Source: Azorhizobium sp943369575
GTDB lineage: Bacteria > Pseudomonadota > Alphaproteobacteria > Rhizobiales > Xanthobacteraceae
Direction of reading: 5' to 3'
Length of the DNA: 18,097 bases
Assembly (NCBI GenBank): GCA_943369575.1
Contig: CALRNP020000111.1
Span: 1-18,097 of the forward strand
The translations under genes were made by a program, and so were the position numbers. The notes under the pieces are model-generated. The model did not search any database. It was not told where the DNA came from and saw only the letters and a list, made by a program, of their open reading frames with translations. Shown here one piece after another: positions 1-6,091 of this stretch (its first letter is position 1; the number at the start of each line of letters is the position of its first letter).

Positions 1-177
1 GGATCTCATGGCGGCAAGCCGTCGGTCGTGGTCGACAACACCCTCGCCCGACAGTTCGATGTCGAGGCGCAGGACAAAGCGTGGGTGACGGACATCACCG
101 ACATCAGGACCCAGGAAGGCTTTGCCTATCTGGCCGTGGTGATCGACCTTTTCTCCCGCCGTGTCATTGGTTGGTCA
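1..177 (+). pseudogene. IS3-family transposase (OrfB) fragment, truncated at both ends
   Basis: Frame 1 is open from the left edge and encodes the start of an rve (DDE integrase) domain. WVTDITDIRT at about residues 29-38 holds the first catalytic Asp, and LAVVIDLFSRRVIGWS is the typical second strand block of IS3/IS150 OrfB proteins. The match stops abruptly after GWS (172-177), where the frame runs into unrelated sequence and a stop at 205. The second Asp and the Glu of the DDE triad are absent, so this copy cannot be active. The 5' part lies outside the window. No inverted-repeat end or target duplication is visible at the break, so the piece was probably cut by a deletion or recombination that joined it to the integrase that follows. 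Confidence 0.85.
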
Positions 178-798
178 TCCTGTCGTGGGCGCATGACCGC
201 GGCTTGATCCTGGCCAATCCCTGCACACGCGGCGGACGGCTCTATCAAGGCTCCCGCGCCGAACACGTGTGGACTGCCGGCGACGAAGCGCAGTTCCTCG
301 CCAAGGCTCCGGCGCATCTCCATTTGGCGTTGATGCTGGCCTTGTGGACGGGCCAGCGCCAAGGCGACATGCTGCGCCTTACCTGGGCCGCTTATGACGG
401 CGCCACGATCCGCCTGAAGCAGGGCAAGACGGGCGCGCGCGTGGTGATCCCGGTGGGCGCTCCCCCCCAAAACCATGCTGGACGCCAGCCCGCGCCGCAG
501 CCCGATTATGCTGGTGAACCTTGAAGGCCGCCCGTGGACGCCGGACGGCTTCCGCGTGTCCTGGCACAAGGCGTGCGTGAAGGCTGGCGTTCTTGACGTG
601 ACCTTCAACGACTTGCGCGGCACCGCCGTGACGCGGCTCGCTTTGGCCGGCGCCACCGAAGCTGAGATCGCCACGATCAGCGGCCACAGCCTGCGGGACG
701 TGCGTTCGATTCTCGATGCCCACTACCTCAACCGCGATCCGGCCTTGGCTGTGAGCGCGATCCAGAAGCTCGAAAGGAGAACAAATTTTCCCGACTGA
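174..798 (+). pseudogene. Tyrosine recombinase / phage integrase remnant, N-truncated and frameshifted
   Basis: Two overlapping frames together give the catalytic half of a phage-type tyrosine integrase. The first frame (from about 174) reads ILSWAHDRGLI, then LALWTGQRQGDMLRLTW with the first catalytic Arg. The second frame, running to 798, carries FNDLRGTAVTRLA (second Arg, with Asn where His is usual), SGHSLRD (His) and LDAHYLNRDPAL (nucleophile Tyr). The switch from frame 3 to frame 1 falls in a run of seven C at 462-468; removing one C would restore a continuous protein. The N-terminal core-binding domain is missing because the gene is fused to transposase sequence upstream. With no start region and a frameshift it is almost certainly non-functional. 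It lies 60 bp from the 3' end of tRNA-Gln, the kind of site such integrases use. Confidence 0.88.
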
Positions 799-817
799 GT
801 GCCCGACCGGCACTTTT
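798..817 (+). terminator. Probable rho-independent terminator of the integrase remnant
   Basis: AGTGCC (798-803) and GGCACT (809-814) form a perfect 6-bp stem with a 5-nt loop, followed by a short T run (814-817). It starts on the last base of the integrase stop codon, where a terminator would be expected. The stem is short, so confidence is moderate. Confidence 0.55.
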
Positions 818-857
818 CGTTCCGCGATGAAACAGGGGAAAAGGCAGTAATTTCAAG

Positions 858-931
858 TGGCTGGGGGACTAGGATTCGAACCTAGATTGACGGAGTCAGA
901 GTCCGCAGTTCTACCGTTGAACTATCCCCCA
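858..931 (-). tRNA. tRNA-Gln (anticodon CUG)
   Basis: Read on the minus strand, a full cloverleaf can be folded. The acceptor arms TGGGGGA and TCCCCCA pair over 7 bp. The D arm is GTTCAACGGTAGAAC. The anticodon stem GCGGA/TCCGT encloses loop CTCTGAC, giving anticodon CTG for glutamine. A 4-nt variable loop is followed by T stem CTAGG/CCTAG with loop TTCGAAT. Discriminator G is followed by an encoded CCA (858-860). The gene is 74 nt long including CCA. Its 3' end faces the integrase remnant, so it is the likely integration site of the vanished element. Confidence 0.96.
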
Positions 932-1012
932 ATCGTCTCAGGTCCGGCATGACCGGGGCCCGAGGGATGAGCCAGGGATCGCGGCCGGGCGATGCCAAAC
1001 CAGCGAGGGCGC

Positions 1013-1041
1013 TCTATACGCAATTCGGTGGCTGGGGTCCA
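1013..1041 (-). promoter_or_regulatory. Candidate housekeeping sigma promoter for tRNA-Gln
   Basis: On the minus strand TGGACC (1036-1041) and TATAGA (1013-1018) are separated by 17 bp and followed by a GC-rich discriminator (GCGCCC), a look common for stable-RNA promoters. Transcription would start near 1006, about 75 nt before the mature tRNA. This is judged by eye only. Confidence 0.4.
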
Positions 1042-1214
1042 GGGGGGCTGTGGAGAATTTGCCGACTTCGCGCCCGCCACCCTGCACCTCCCGGTCGGAG
1101 CGGGATCCAGCCGTTCGCCGGGCGCCCGGTTTTCGGCGGTTCGCGTCCGCTGCTTTCACCCGCTTGAGGCAGGGCGCGCGCCGCGTAACGTAAGCGGCGG
1201 GCGCATTGCTGCTA

Positions 1215-1241
1215 TGCACAATGCATCATATTGCATTGCAC
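1215..1241. promoter_or_regulatory. TGCA-rich imperfect palindrome upstream of the DUF1127 gene
   Basis: Four TGCA tetramers (1215, 1222, 1232, 1237) sit within 27 bp, with AATGCA (1220-1225) and TGCATT (1232-1237) forming an inverted pair around a 6-bp AT-rich centre. The block lies about 40 bp before the start codon in a local drop in GC content. It could be an operator for a dimeric regulator; no regulator is identified. Confidence 0.3.
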
Positions 1242-1277
1242 GCGGATATTGTATTTTCAGGGCAAAGGAGAGTTCCC

Positions 1278-1484
1278 ATGACGACACTCACCACGACCCT
1301 GCGCAGCACCGATCGCCGCTTCGGCTCGTTCGGCGCCCTCGTCTCCCAGACGCTTGCCGCCATCCGCGATGGCCGCCGCATGCTGGCCCGCTATGACGCC
1401 TTGTCCCGCCTGCCCGATTCGGAACTGGCCCGCATGGGCATCCGCCGGCAGGACATCCCCCAGGCGGTCGCCCGCGGCCTCTGA
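1278..1484 (+). CDS. DUF1127 family small protein
   Basis: The product is a 68-aa basic protein with no membrane segment. Residues about 30-68 (RDGRRMLARYDALSRLPDSE and LARMGIRRQDIPQAVARGL) match the DUF1127/YjiS-like domain: an amphipathic helix, a Leu-Pro-Asp turn, then LxRMGI and a C-terminal helix. The ATG at 1278 is chosen because AAAGGAG (1264-1270) lies 7 nt upstream and because the domain length fits; an upstream in-frame ATG at 1206 has no good binding site. DUF1127 proteins are abundant in alphaproteobacteria. Some are known to act in stress and metabolic regulation and RNA turnover in relatives such as Agrobacterium and Rhodobacter, but the role of this copy is unknown. It is monocistronic, with its own leader and a convergent neighbour. 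Confidence 0.85.
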   Translation: MTTLTTTLRSTDRRFGSFGALVSQTLAAIRDGRRMLARYDALSRLPDSELARMGIRRQDIPQAVARGL

Positions 1485-1493
1485 GGTCACTGA

Positions 1494-1511
1494 CGCCGCG
1501 CCTTGGCGGCG
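1494..1511. terminator. Hairpin between the convergent DUF1127 and glycosyltransferase genes
   Basis: CGCCGC (1494-1499) and GCGGCG (1506-1511) form a 6-bp all-GC stem with a 6-nt loop. It starts 10 bp after the DUF1127 stop and ends 10 bp before the stop of the converging gene. There is no T tract on either side, so its termination function is uncertain. Confidence 0.35.
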
Positions 1512-1520
1512 AGGCGACCG

Positions 1521-2141
1521 TCAGCTCTGCTGCGTCGCCAACAGAACGCGCACGCGCAGCACATGGATGCGGCGGCGCCCGATGCGGGCGAACAGCCGCC
1601 GCTCCGCTCCCGGCCCCGGCACATGACCGCCGAGGCGCTCGTAATGGCGACGGGAAATCAGCAGGCCCTGCCCAGGCCGCGGCAAGCCCAGCAGGGCGAG
1701 CCGCGCGGCAGCGACCGCCTCACCCAGGCGCGGCTTGAAGCCGTATCCGTCCACGGACAGCCGAAAAGTGGCGACCATCCGGTCGGCGGCGCCACGGCGC
1801 TCGGCGCTTTCCAGAAAGGCGCCGACTTCGCGCGCCCATCCCTCTTCCAGAATGGCATTGGCGCCGAGGAACAGGAGCCAGCGGCCACGGGCGTGGGCGG
1901 CGCCCTGGCGCAGCCGCACCCCCACATCACTCACCGATTGCAGGAACATGCAGCCCGCCGCATCGGCGATGGTCGCGGTCTCGTCGGTTGAGGCGCCGTC
2001 CACGAGAATGACGTCGCGCAGGATGCCGCCGGTGACGCCTGCCACCAAGGCCGACAGCACGGGCACCAGTTGCCGTTCCGAATCCTTGGTGGGAATGACG
2101 ACTGAAATCAATTCGCCAACGCGCTCCGTGCCTTCGTCCAC
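1521..2141 (-). CDS. Family 2 glycosyltransferase (GT-A fold), DXD motif degenerate
   Basis: The product is 206 aa and cytoplasmic, with no membrane helix. The N-terminal strand ISVVIPTKDSE (residues about 12-22) and DVILVDGASTDET (about 43-55) are the nucleotide-sugar binding signatures of GT2 enzymes. At about 89-104, LLFLGANAILEEGW stands where GT2 enzymes normally carry the metal-binding DXD; here both Asp are replaced. The C-terminal part has GLLISRRHYERLGGH (about 160-174), matching the acceptor-side block of the small GT2 group related to rSAM/selenodomain-associated transferases. The start is a GTG at 2141, directly after an in-frame TAG, without a clear ribosome binding site; a TTG 10 codons inside is an alternative. 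Substrate unknown. It is a lone gene, convergent with the DUF1127 gene. Confidence 0.8.
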   Translation of the reverse strand: MDEGTERVGELISVVIPTKDSERQLVPVLSALVAGVTGGILRDVILVDGASTDETATIADAAGCMFLQSVSDVGVRLRQGAAHARGRWLLFLGANAILEEGWAREVGAFLESAERRGAADRMVATFRLSVDGYGFKPRLGEAVAAARLALLGLPRPGQGLLISRRHYERLGGHVPGPGAERRLFARIGRRRIHVLRVRVLLATQQS

Positions 2142-2502
2142 CTATAGCGGTGCAGCCAATCTTCGTCGATGCGTCAGACGGACCGATTGCCGCAGTCTGC
2201 TGCGGTTTTCCCGCCCCTTCTTGGCCCGCCACCGCCGGGAGCGCCGCCAAACCCACGGCCGCCGGGGTATTTGGAGAGCGAGGCCGGGTGTGGAACTCCG
2301 GGAGAGCGGCAGCGGGCGGATTGTCGGACGCGGAAATCCGGCGCACCATTCGCAGGCTTGGCGCGTCGGGAGCGGGCGGAGCGGTGGGTGCAGAGGGAGG
2401 CGAATCCGGGTGGATCGCCGTCCGGGCATCACCGCCACGTTGCGGCCGCCGGGCACTCCCGGTGACGGACGTCCGCATCACCCGCTGTTCGCGAGGCCGC
2501 AG
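2142..2502. other. Intergenic region with no supported gene
   Basis: This 361-bp stretch separates the divergent glycosyltransferase and the 89-aa gene. Open frames exist on both strands, but their translations are low-complexity (Arg, Pro, Gly, Ala) and show no domain, no binding site and no helix pattern. It presumably holds the promoters of both flanking genes, but I cannot point to a convincing -35/-10 pair. Confidence 0.6.
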
Positions 2503-2772
2503 ATGAGTTTTGACGATTGGGACACCGATGCGAACGGCCGCCTCAAGGTGTGGCCGTTGCAGGCCTTCACCACCGCCATCTTCGACGGCAAGGCCGGCGG
2601 CATCCGCTTTGAAGTGGGCACACCGCGCCCGGGCCTGCCCTCCCCCGCCGTGCAGATGTCGCTGCAGCCGGACCAGTTGCGCGCGCTGGCCGAGGCACTG
2701 ACCGAACTGGCGGACCATATCGCCAACGGCACCACGCCCACTGGGCCAGCCACGGTGCGGACCACGAACTGA
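2503..2772 (+). CDS. Uncharacterised small protein
   Basis: The product is an 89-aa acidic soluble protein that I do not recognise. It starts MSFDDWDTDANGRLKVWPLQ, then a beta-rich middle (TTAIFDGKAGGIRFEVGTPR), then a helix QPDQLRALAEALTELADHIA at about residues 57-76 and a Thr/Pro tail. The ATG at 2503 is chosen because the region upstream in the same frame looks non-coding and GAGG lies about 8 nt before it. Third-position GC is high, as in its neighbours. The stop at 2772 is 2 bp before the next gene's ATG, so the two genes are probably translationally coupled. No function can be stated. Confidence 0.65.
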   Translation: MSFDDWDTDANGRLKVWPLQAFTTAIFDGKAGGIRFEVGTPRPGLPSPAVQMSLQPDQLRALAEALTELADHIANGTTPTGPATVRTTN

Positions 2773-2774
2773 CC

Positions 2775-3413
2775 ATGGCCGCTCCCTCCAGTTCTCCGGC
2801 CCGGGAACGCCCGTGCGCGCCCCCGAGCGCCGACACCGTCCCCTTTCTTATTCCTGCCGTCAGGCGCGGCGTCTCGCGCCTGGTCCTGGCCACGCTGACA
2901 ATCGGCCTCTTGGCGGGACCTGGCGTGCGCGGCGCTCATGCCAGCGGCTGGAGCGCCGCAGTCGCCGGCGCATTGCTGACCGAGGCGCTGCCGGTGGGCT
3001 ATGGGCCGGACAATCTGAAGGACCTCACGGATACGCCGCCCAGCGCGCCCAAGGAGGATCAGCAGGCGGAAGCGCCGGCCGATCCCATCGGCCCACCCGC
3101 GCCGATCAACAACTGGCATGAATTCGATCTGGCCTTCCAGACCTGCCTGCAGCCGCTGGAGGGGCCGTCCGGCGCCGAGCTGACGCTGAAGTTCGGCCTC
3201 GATGCCAAAGGCCGGCTGCGGGGCAAGCCCATCGCCAGCCATTCGCGCATGACCGGCACGCCGGCGGAACAGCGGGCCTTCGTCGCCGATGCCCTGGCCA
3301 ACCTCGCCCGCTGCCTGCCGCTGCCGCTGACCCCGCGCTTCGGGCCGATCGTGGCCTCGCGGCCGCTGATCCTGCGCTTCCTCGGCCCCCGCCCACGCGA
3401 GCGGGGCGTTTGA
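2775..3413 (+). CDS. Exported protein with TonB/TolA C-terminal-like domain
   Basis: The product is 212 aa. A basic N-terminus is followed by a hydrophobic stretch at about residues 34-55 (VSRLVLATLTIGLLAGPGV), with HASG just after it as a likely signal-peptide cut. A Pro/Ala-rich linker (about 85-110) leads to a C-terminal domain (about 115-205) with HEFDLAFQTCLQP, LTLKFGLDAKGRLRG and NLARCLPLPLTP. The strand LxxKFGLDAKGRLxG and the CLPLP element resemble the TonB/TolA C-terminal fold, with a pair of Cys that could form a disulfide in the periplasm. Similar conserved hypothetical proteins are known in rhizobia. There are no TonB or Tol partner genes nearby, so a role at the envelope is an inference. 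It is paired with the upstream 89-aa gene. Confidence 0.65.
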   Translation: MAAPSSSPARERPCAPPSADTVPFLIPAVRRGVSRLVLATLTIGLLAGPGVRGAHASGWSAAVAGALLTEALPVGYGPDNLKDLTDTPPSAPKEDQQAEAPADPIGPPAPINNWHEFDLAFQTCLQPLEGPSGAELTLKFGLDAKGRLRGKPIASHSRMTGTPAEQRAFVADALANLARCLPLPLTPRFGPIVASRPLILRFLGPRPRERGV

Positions 3414-3426
3414 CGGCGCAAACGCG

Positions 3427-3457
3427 AACGGGGCCGGACCTCCGGTCCGACCCCGTT
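3427..3457. terminator. Bidirectional hairpin terminator between convergent genes
   Basis: AACGGGGCCGGACC (3427-3440) and GGTCCGACCCCGTT (3444-3457) form a 14-bp stem with one C/A mismatch and a 3-nt loop. On the plus strand GATTTT follows. It lies between the ends of the exported-protein gene (3413) and the converging chemoreceptor gene (3496), so it can serve both. Confidence 0.75.
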
Positions 3458-3495
3458 CCTGATTTTCAAATCTGAACCGCCCCGCGGCGGCCGGC

Positions 3496-4833
3496 TCACA
3501 CCGCGCGGATCGTTTCCAGGAAGTTTTCCACTTCATGGCTCAGGCGCTGGCTTTCGGCGCTGAGCAGGCGCGCGGACTCCAGCACCTGCTCGGAGGCCGA
3601 GCCGGTCTCGACGGCGCCGGCGCGCACCGAGCCGATGGCCGTCACCACGTCGCTGGTGCCATGGGCGGCGCGGGCCACATTGGCGGTGATGAGCGAGGTG
3701 GAAGCGGTCTGCTCCTCCACCGCATGGGCGATGACGCCGGAGATGCTGGACAGCCGCTCGATGGTCAGGCCGATCTCCTTCACCGCCGCCACGCTGTCGC
3801 GCGTGGCCGACTGCATATTGGTGATCTGACTGCCGATTTCCTCGATGGCTTTGGCAGTCTGCCCCGCCAGCGCCTTGACCTCCTGCGCCACCACCGCAAA
3901 GCCCCGCCCGGCATCGCCGGCGCGGGCCGCCTCGATCGTGGCGTTGAGGGCCAGCAGATTGGTCTGCTCGGCAATGGCGGTGATCAGCTTCAGCACGTCG
4001 CCGATGCGGGCAGACGCCACCGCCAGTTCAGAAATCCGCGCATCCGTTTCCGCCGCCTGGCGCACCGCGTCACCGGCGATGCGGGTCGAATCGTTCACCT
4101 GACGGCTGATCTCGCCGATGGACGCCGCCAGTTGGTCGGAGGCATCGGCCACCGATTGCACATTGGAGGACGCCTGCTCGGAGGAGGACGCCACGGTGCC
4201 GGACAGCAGGCGGGTATTCTCCGCTGTGCGCGACAGCGAAGCGGCCGTGGCTTCCAGATCGCTGGCGGCCGCGGACACCGTGCGCACGATGCCGCGGAAG
4301 GCGGTGCCGAGCCGATCCAGCGTCTCCTGCTTGGTCTGGAGACCGCTCTCCAGATAGACCGAGATGGCGAAATCCATGTCCAGCAGCGCGGCGGTGGTAA
4401 CGGCGCGGATCAGCAGCGCCTTGCGCGCCGGTGCGGACTTGTCGAAGCGCCCCACCTTGAGATTGGTCTCGATGGCCTCCACCAGGCCGCCGATCAGCAG
4501 GCTGTAGCCGGCGATGTACCACCGCGGCTCCAGGCCAAGGCGGGCATGGGTACGCCCGATGCGGGTGACGGAGTCCACATAAGCGGCATCGAACGTGCCG
4601 TTGAGGATGACATCCCAATGCTTGATCTGCGCCGCCTTGGCGTGGGCGCGGACCGACGGCGCTGGAAACAGCCGCGCCATGTCGGGATAGGTCATCAGGT
4701 GATCATAGAAGCCATCGAGAATCTTCGGCATGGCAGCGACGACGAGGCCCCGCGCCTCGCGCAGCGCCGCTTGCAGCGTGGCATCCATGCCAATGAACCG
4801 AAGGCGTTCTTGCAGGCTGTCTTTCATGTGCAT
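3496..4833 (-). CDS. Globin-coupled (HemAT-like) soluble methyl-accepting chemotaxis protein
   Basis: The product is 445 aa with no transmembrane segment or HAMP domain. Residues about 10-160 are a protoglobin-type sensor. GFYDHL holds Tyr43 at the place of the distal Tyr of Bacillus HemAT, and RIGRTHARLGLEPRWYIAGY holds His96 at the place of its proximal haem ligand. Residues about 170-440 are the receptor signalling coiled coil; its tip EQTNLLALNATIEAARAGDA and GRGFAVVAQEVKALAGQT (289-326) bind CheA and CheW. There is no C-terminal CheR-tethering pentapeptide. By family it should bind haem and sense oxygen or another gas. The start ATG at 4833 (MHMKDS) follows GGAA by about 7 nt; ATG 4827 is equally possible, while the 21 upstream codons look non-coding. 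A haem-bearing soluble receptor (IcpB) is reported in Azorhizobium caulinodans; this may be its counterpart. Confidence 0.92.
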   Translation of the reverse strand: MHMKDSLQERLRFIGMDATLQAALREARGLVVAAMPKILDGFYDHLMTYPDMARLFPAPSVRAHAKAAQIKHWDVILNGTFDAAYVDSVTRIGRTHARLGLEPRWYIAGYSLLIGGLVEAIETNLKVGRFDKSAPARKALLIRAVTTAALLDMDFAISVYLESGLQTKQETLDRLGTAFRGIVRTVSAAASDLEATAASLSRTAENTRLLSGTVASSSEQASSNVQSVADASDQLAASIGEISRQVNDSTRIAGDAVRQAAETDARISELAVASARIGDVLKLITAIAEQTNLLALNATIEAARAGDAGRGFAVVAQEVKALAGQTAKAIEEIGSQITNMQSATRDSVAAVKEIGLTIERLSSISGVIAHAVEEQTASTSLITANVARAAHGTSDVVTAIGSVRAGAVETGSASEQVLESARLLSAESQRLSHEVENFLETIRAV

Positions 4834-5166
4834 GTGATATTCCAAATCAGCGCTCGATGGCCGTTCCGTCCCGGAGCTCCTGCACCCGTCCCTCACGGGA
4901 CAGGCCGCTCGCCCGTCTGTCTTTTTTGTTGCTCTTGGTGCAATCCGGTTTTTCCGGTCTTCGCTGCCACCGCTTGAGACTCAAATCGACCGTTTCCGAT
5001 CGTCGGCAGTGTAAGCCGATCAGGATGGAAACGATCCGTCTTTGCAAAAATAGCGCGAACTCTGGCGGAAAGCGCCCCGCGATGCGGCAGCCATGGCGCA
5101 ATAGTAAATGAAAGAATGAACCGGGAAGCGCCTCACGTCGCTCCGCCCTCCCGGAGAATATCGGTG
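4834..5166. other. Leader/promoter region of the globin-coupled receptor
   Basis: This is a gene-free stretch upstream of the receptor. On the minus strand it should hold the receptor promoter. A small hairpin (GTCCC, TCAC loop, GGGAC; 4888-4901) lies in the presumed leader, a palindrome TTGAGACTCAA is at 4974-4984, and two copies of a CGTTTCC element lie in opposite orientation at about 4989-4998 and 5025-5034. I could not place a confident -35/-10 or sigma-54 site. Short open frames here have no recognisable content. Confidence 0.45.
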
Positions 5167-5199
5167 ACCTGTTCCGGCCGCGTGGCGGTCGGAACAGGT
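5167..5199. terminator. Long hairpin downstream of cheR (second of two)
   Basis: ACCTGTTCCGGCCGC (5167-5181) pairs over 15 bp with GCGGTCGGAACAGGT (5185-5199) across a GTG loop, with one G-T wobble. It is about 60 bp beyond the cheR stop on the minus strand. No T tract follows, so it may be a terminator, an mRNA-stabilising structure or a regulator site for the receptor gene. Confidence 0.5.
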
Positions 5200-5220
5200 G
5201 TCGCTCTCGAGGGCGCTTCT

Positions 5221-5249
5221 CCGATCAGCTTGCGCTGCAAGCTGATCGG
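5221..5249 (-). terminator. Perfect hairpin just after cheR, probable end of the che operon
   Basis: CCGATCAGCTTG (5221-5232) and CAAGCTGATCGG (5238-5249) form a perfect 12-bp stem with a 5-nt loop, starting 8 nt after the cheR stop on the minus strand. It lacks a T tract, so it may act with Rho or protect the 3' end. Its position marks the end of the che operon. Confidence 0.6.
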
Positions 5250-5257
5250 CGCGTGCT

Positions 5258-6091
5258 CTAGCGCCCCGCCATGGCCGGGACGTTGGGCACGTAGAAGCCG
5301 CGCTGATTGGGGAGCGGGCGATAGGCATCGCCAAGTCCCATCACGGTCTCGGCGCCGCCGAGGACCAGATAGCCGTCCGGGGCCGAAACCTTAGCCAGCC
5401 GGTTGAGGATGTCGGTCTTGGTGGGCGCGTCGAAATAGATGAGGACGTTGCGGCAGAAGACGATGTCAAACGTCCCGAGCCCGACGTAAGGGTTCAACAG
5501 GTTCAGCTTCTTGAACTGCACCATGGACTTCAACTGCGGGGAAATTTCCCACATGTCGTCCACTTTGTTGAAATACTTCATCAGCATCTGGATCGGCAGG
5601 CCACGCTGCACTTCGAACTGGTTGTAGCGGCCGGCAGCAGCCCGTTCGAGCACCTCGTTGGACAAGTCGGTGCAGAAGATCTCCACCCGGCGCGAGCCGA
5701 TGAGATGGGGATTTTCCTTCAGCGTCATGGCCAGAGAGTAGGGCTCCTGGCCGGTGGAGGCGGCCGCGCACCAGATGCGCAGCGTATGCCCCGCAGGCCG
5801 TGCGGCATGCAGCGCGGGCAGCATGATCTTGGTGAAGACATCGAACGGCGTCTTGTCCCGGAAGAACAGGGACTCGTTCGTGGTCATCGCCTCCACCACC
5901 GCGTCGGCGATGACGGTCGAACTGCCGTCTCGCAGCACGTTCGCCAGCTTGGAGAAGTCGGCAAGCTCGAACTTGCGCAACAGCGGTACCAGGCGGCTCT
6001 CGAGGAGGTAGTGCTTGTCGTCGGAGAGGATCAGCCCCGATTTGGCCTTCAGGTATTTCTTGAAGAACTCGTAATCCGCTGCGCTGATCAT
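5258..6091 (-). CDS. cheR: Chemotaxis protein-glutamate O-methyltransferase CheR
   Basis: The product is 277 aa, the usual length. CheR transfers methyl groups from S-adenosylmethionine to receptor glutamates, opposing CheB during adaptation. The N-terminal helical domain (about 1-75) ends in TTNESLFFRD (70-79), a CheR signature. The catalytic domain has the SAM-binding loop RIWCAAASTGQEPYSLAM (105-122), the acidic TDLS (141-144) and FCRNVLIYFD (212-221), with GYLVLGGAE near the end. No C-terminal TPR is present. The ATG at 6091 overlaps the cheB stop by 4 bp (ATGA), implying translational coupling and co-expression of the methylating and demethylating enzymes. It is the last gene of the che operon, followed by strong hairpins. 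Confidence 0.97.
   Translation of the reverse strand: MISAADYEFFKKYLKAKSGLILSDDKHYLLESRLVPLLRKFELADFSKLANVLRDGSSTVIADAVVEAMTTNESLFFRDKTPFDVFTKIMLPALHAARPAGHTLRIWCAAASTGQEPYSLAMTLKENPHLIGSRRVEIFCTDLSNEVLERAAAGRYNQFEVQRGLPIQMLMKYFNKVDDMWEISPQLKSMVQFKKLNLLNPYVGLGTFDIVFCRNVLIYFDAPTKTDILNRLAKVSAPDGYLVLGGAETVMGLGDAYRPLPNQRGFYVPNVPAMAGR

Larger units (their letters stand above)
932..1277. other. Intergenic region between divergent tRNA-Gln and the DUF1127 gene
   Basis: I see no convincing protein gene here; the open frames are arginine- and proline-rich with no recognisable domain. It holds a candidate minus-strand promoter for tRNA-Gln near 1013-1041. On the plus strand is the AT-richer leader of the DUF1127 gene from about 1205, with a cluster of TGCA elements and a strong ribosome binding site. 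Confidence 0.6.

Noticed and set aside
1927..2718. Minus-strand 263-codon frame overlapping the glycosyltransferase
   Set aside because: It overlaps two better supported genes in other frames and is low-complexity (Arg, His, Pro, Gly); it shows no family match.
4847..5101. 84-codon frames on both strands upstream of the globin-coupled receptor
   Set aside because: They lie in the expected leader region, have no domain, and have no ribosome binding site I can accept.
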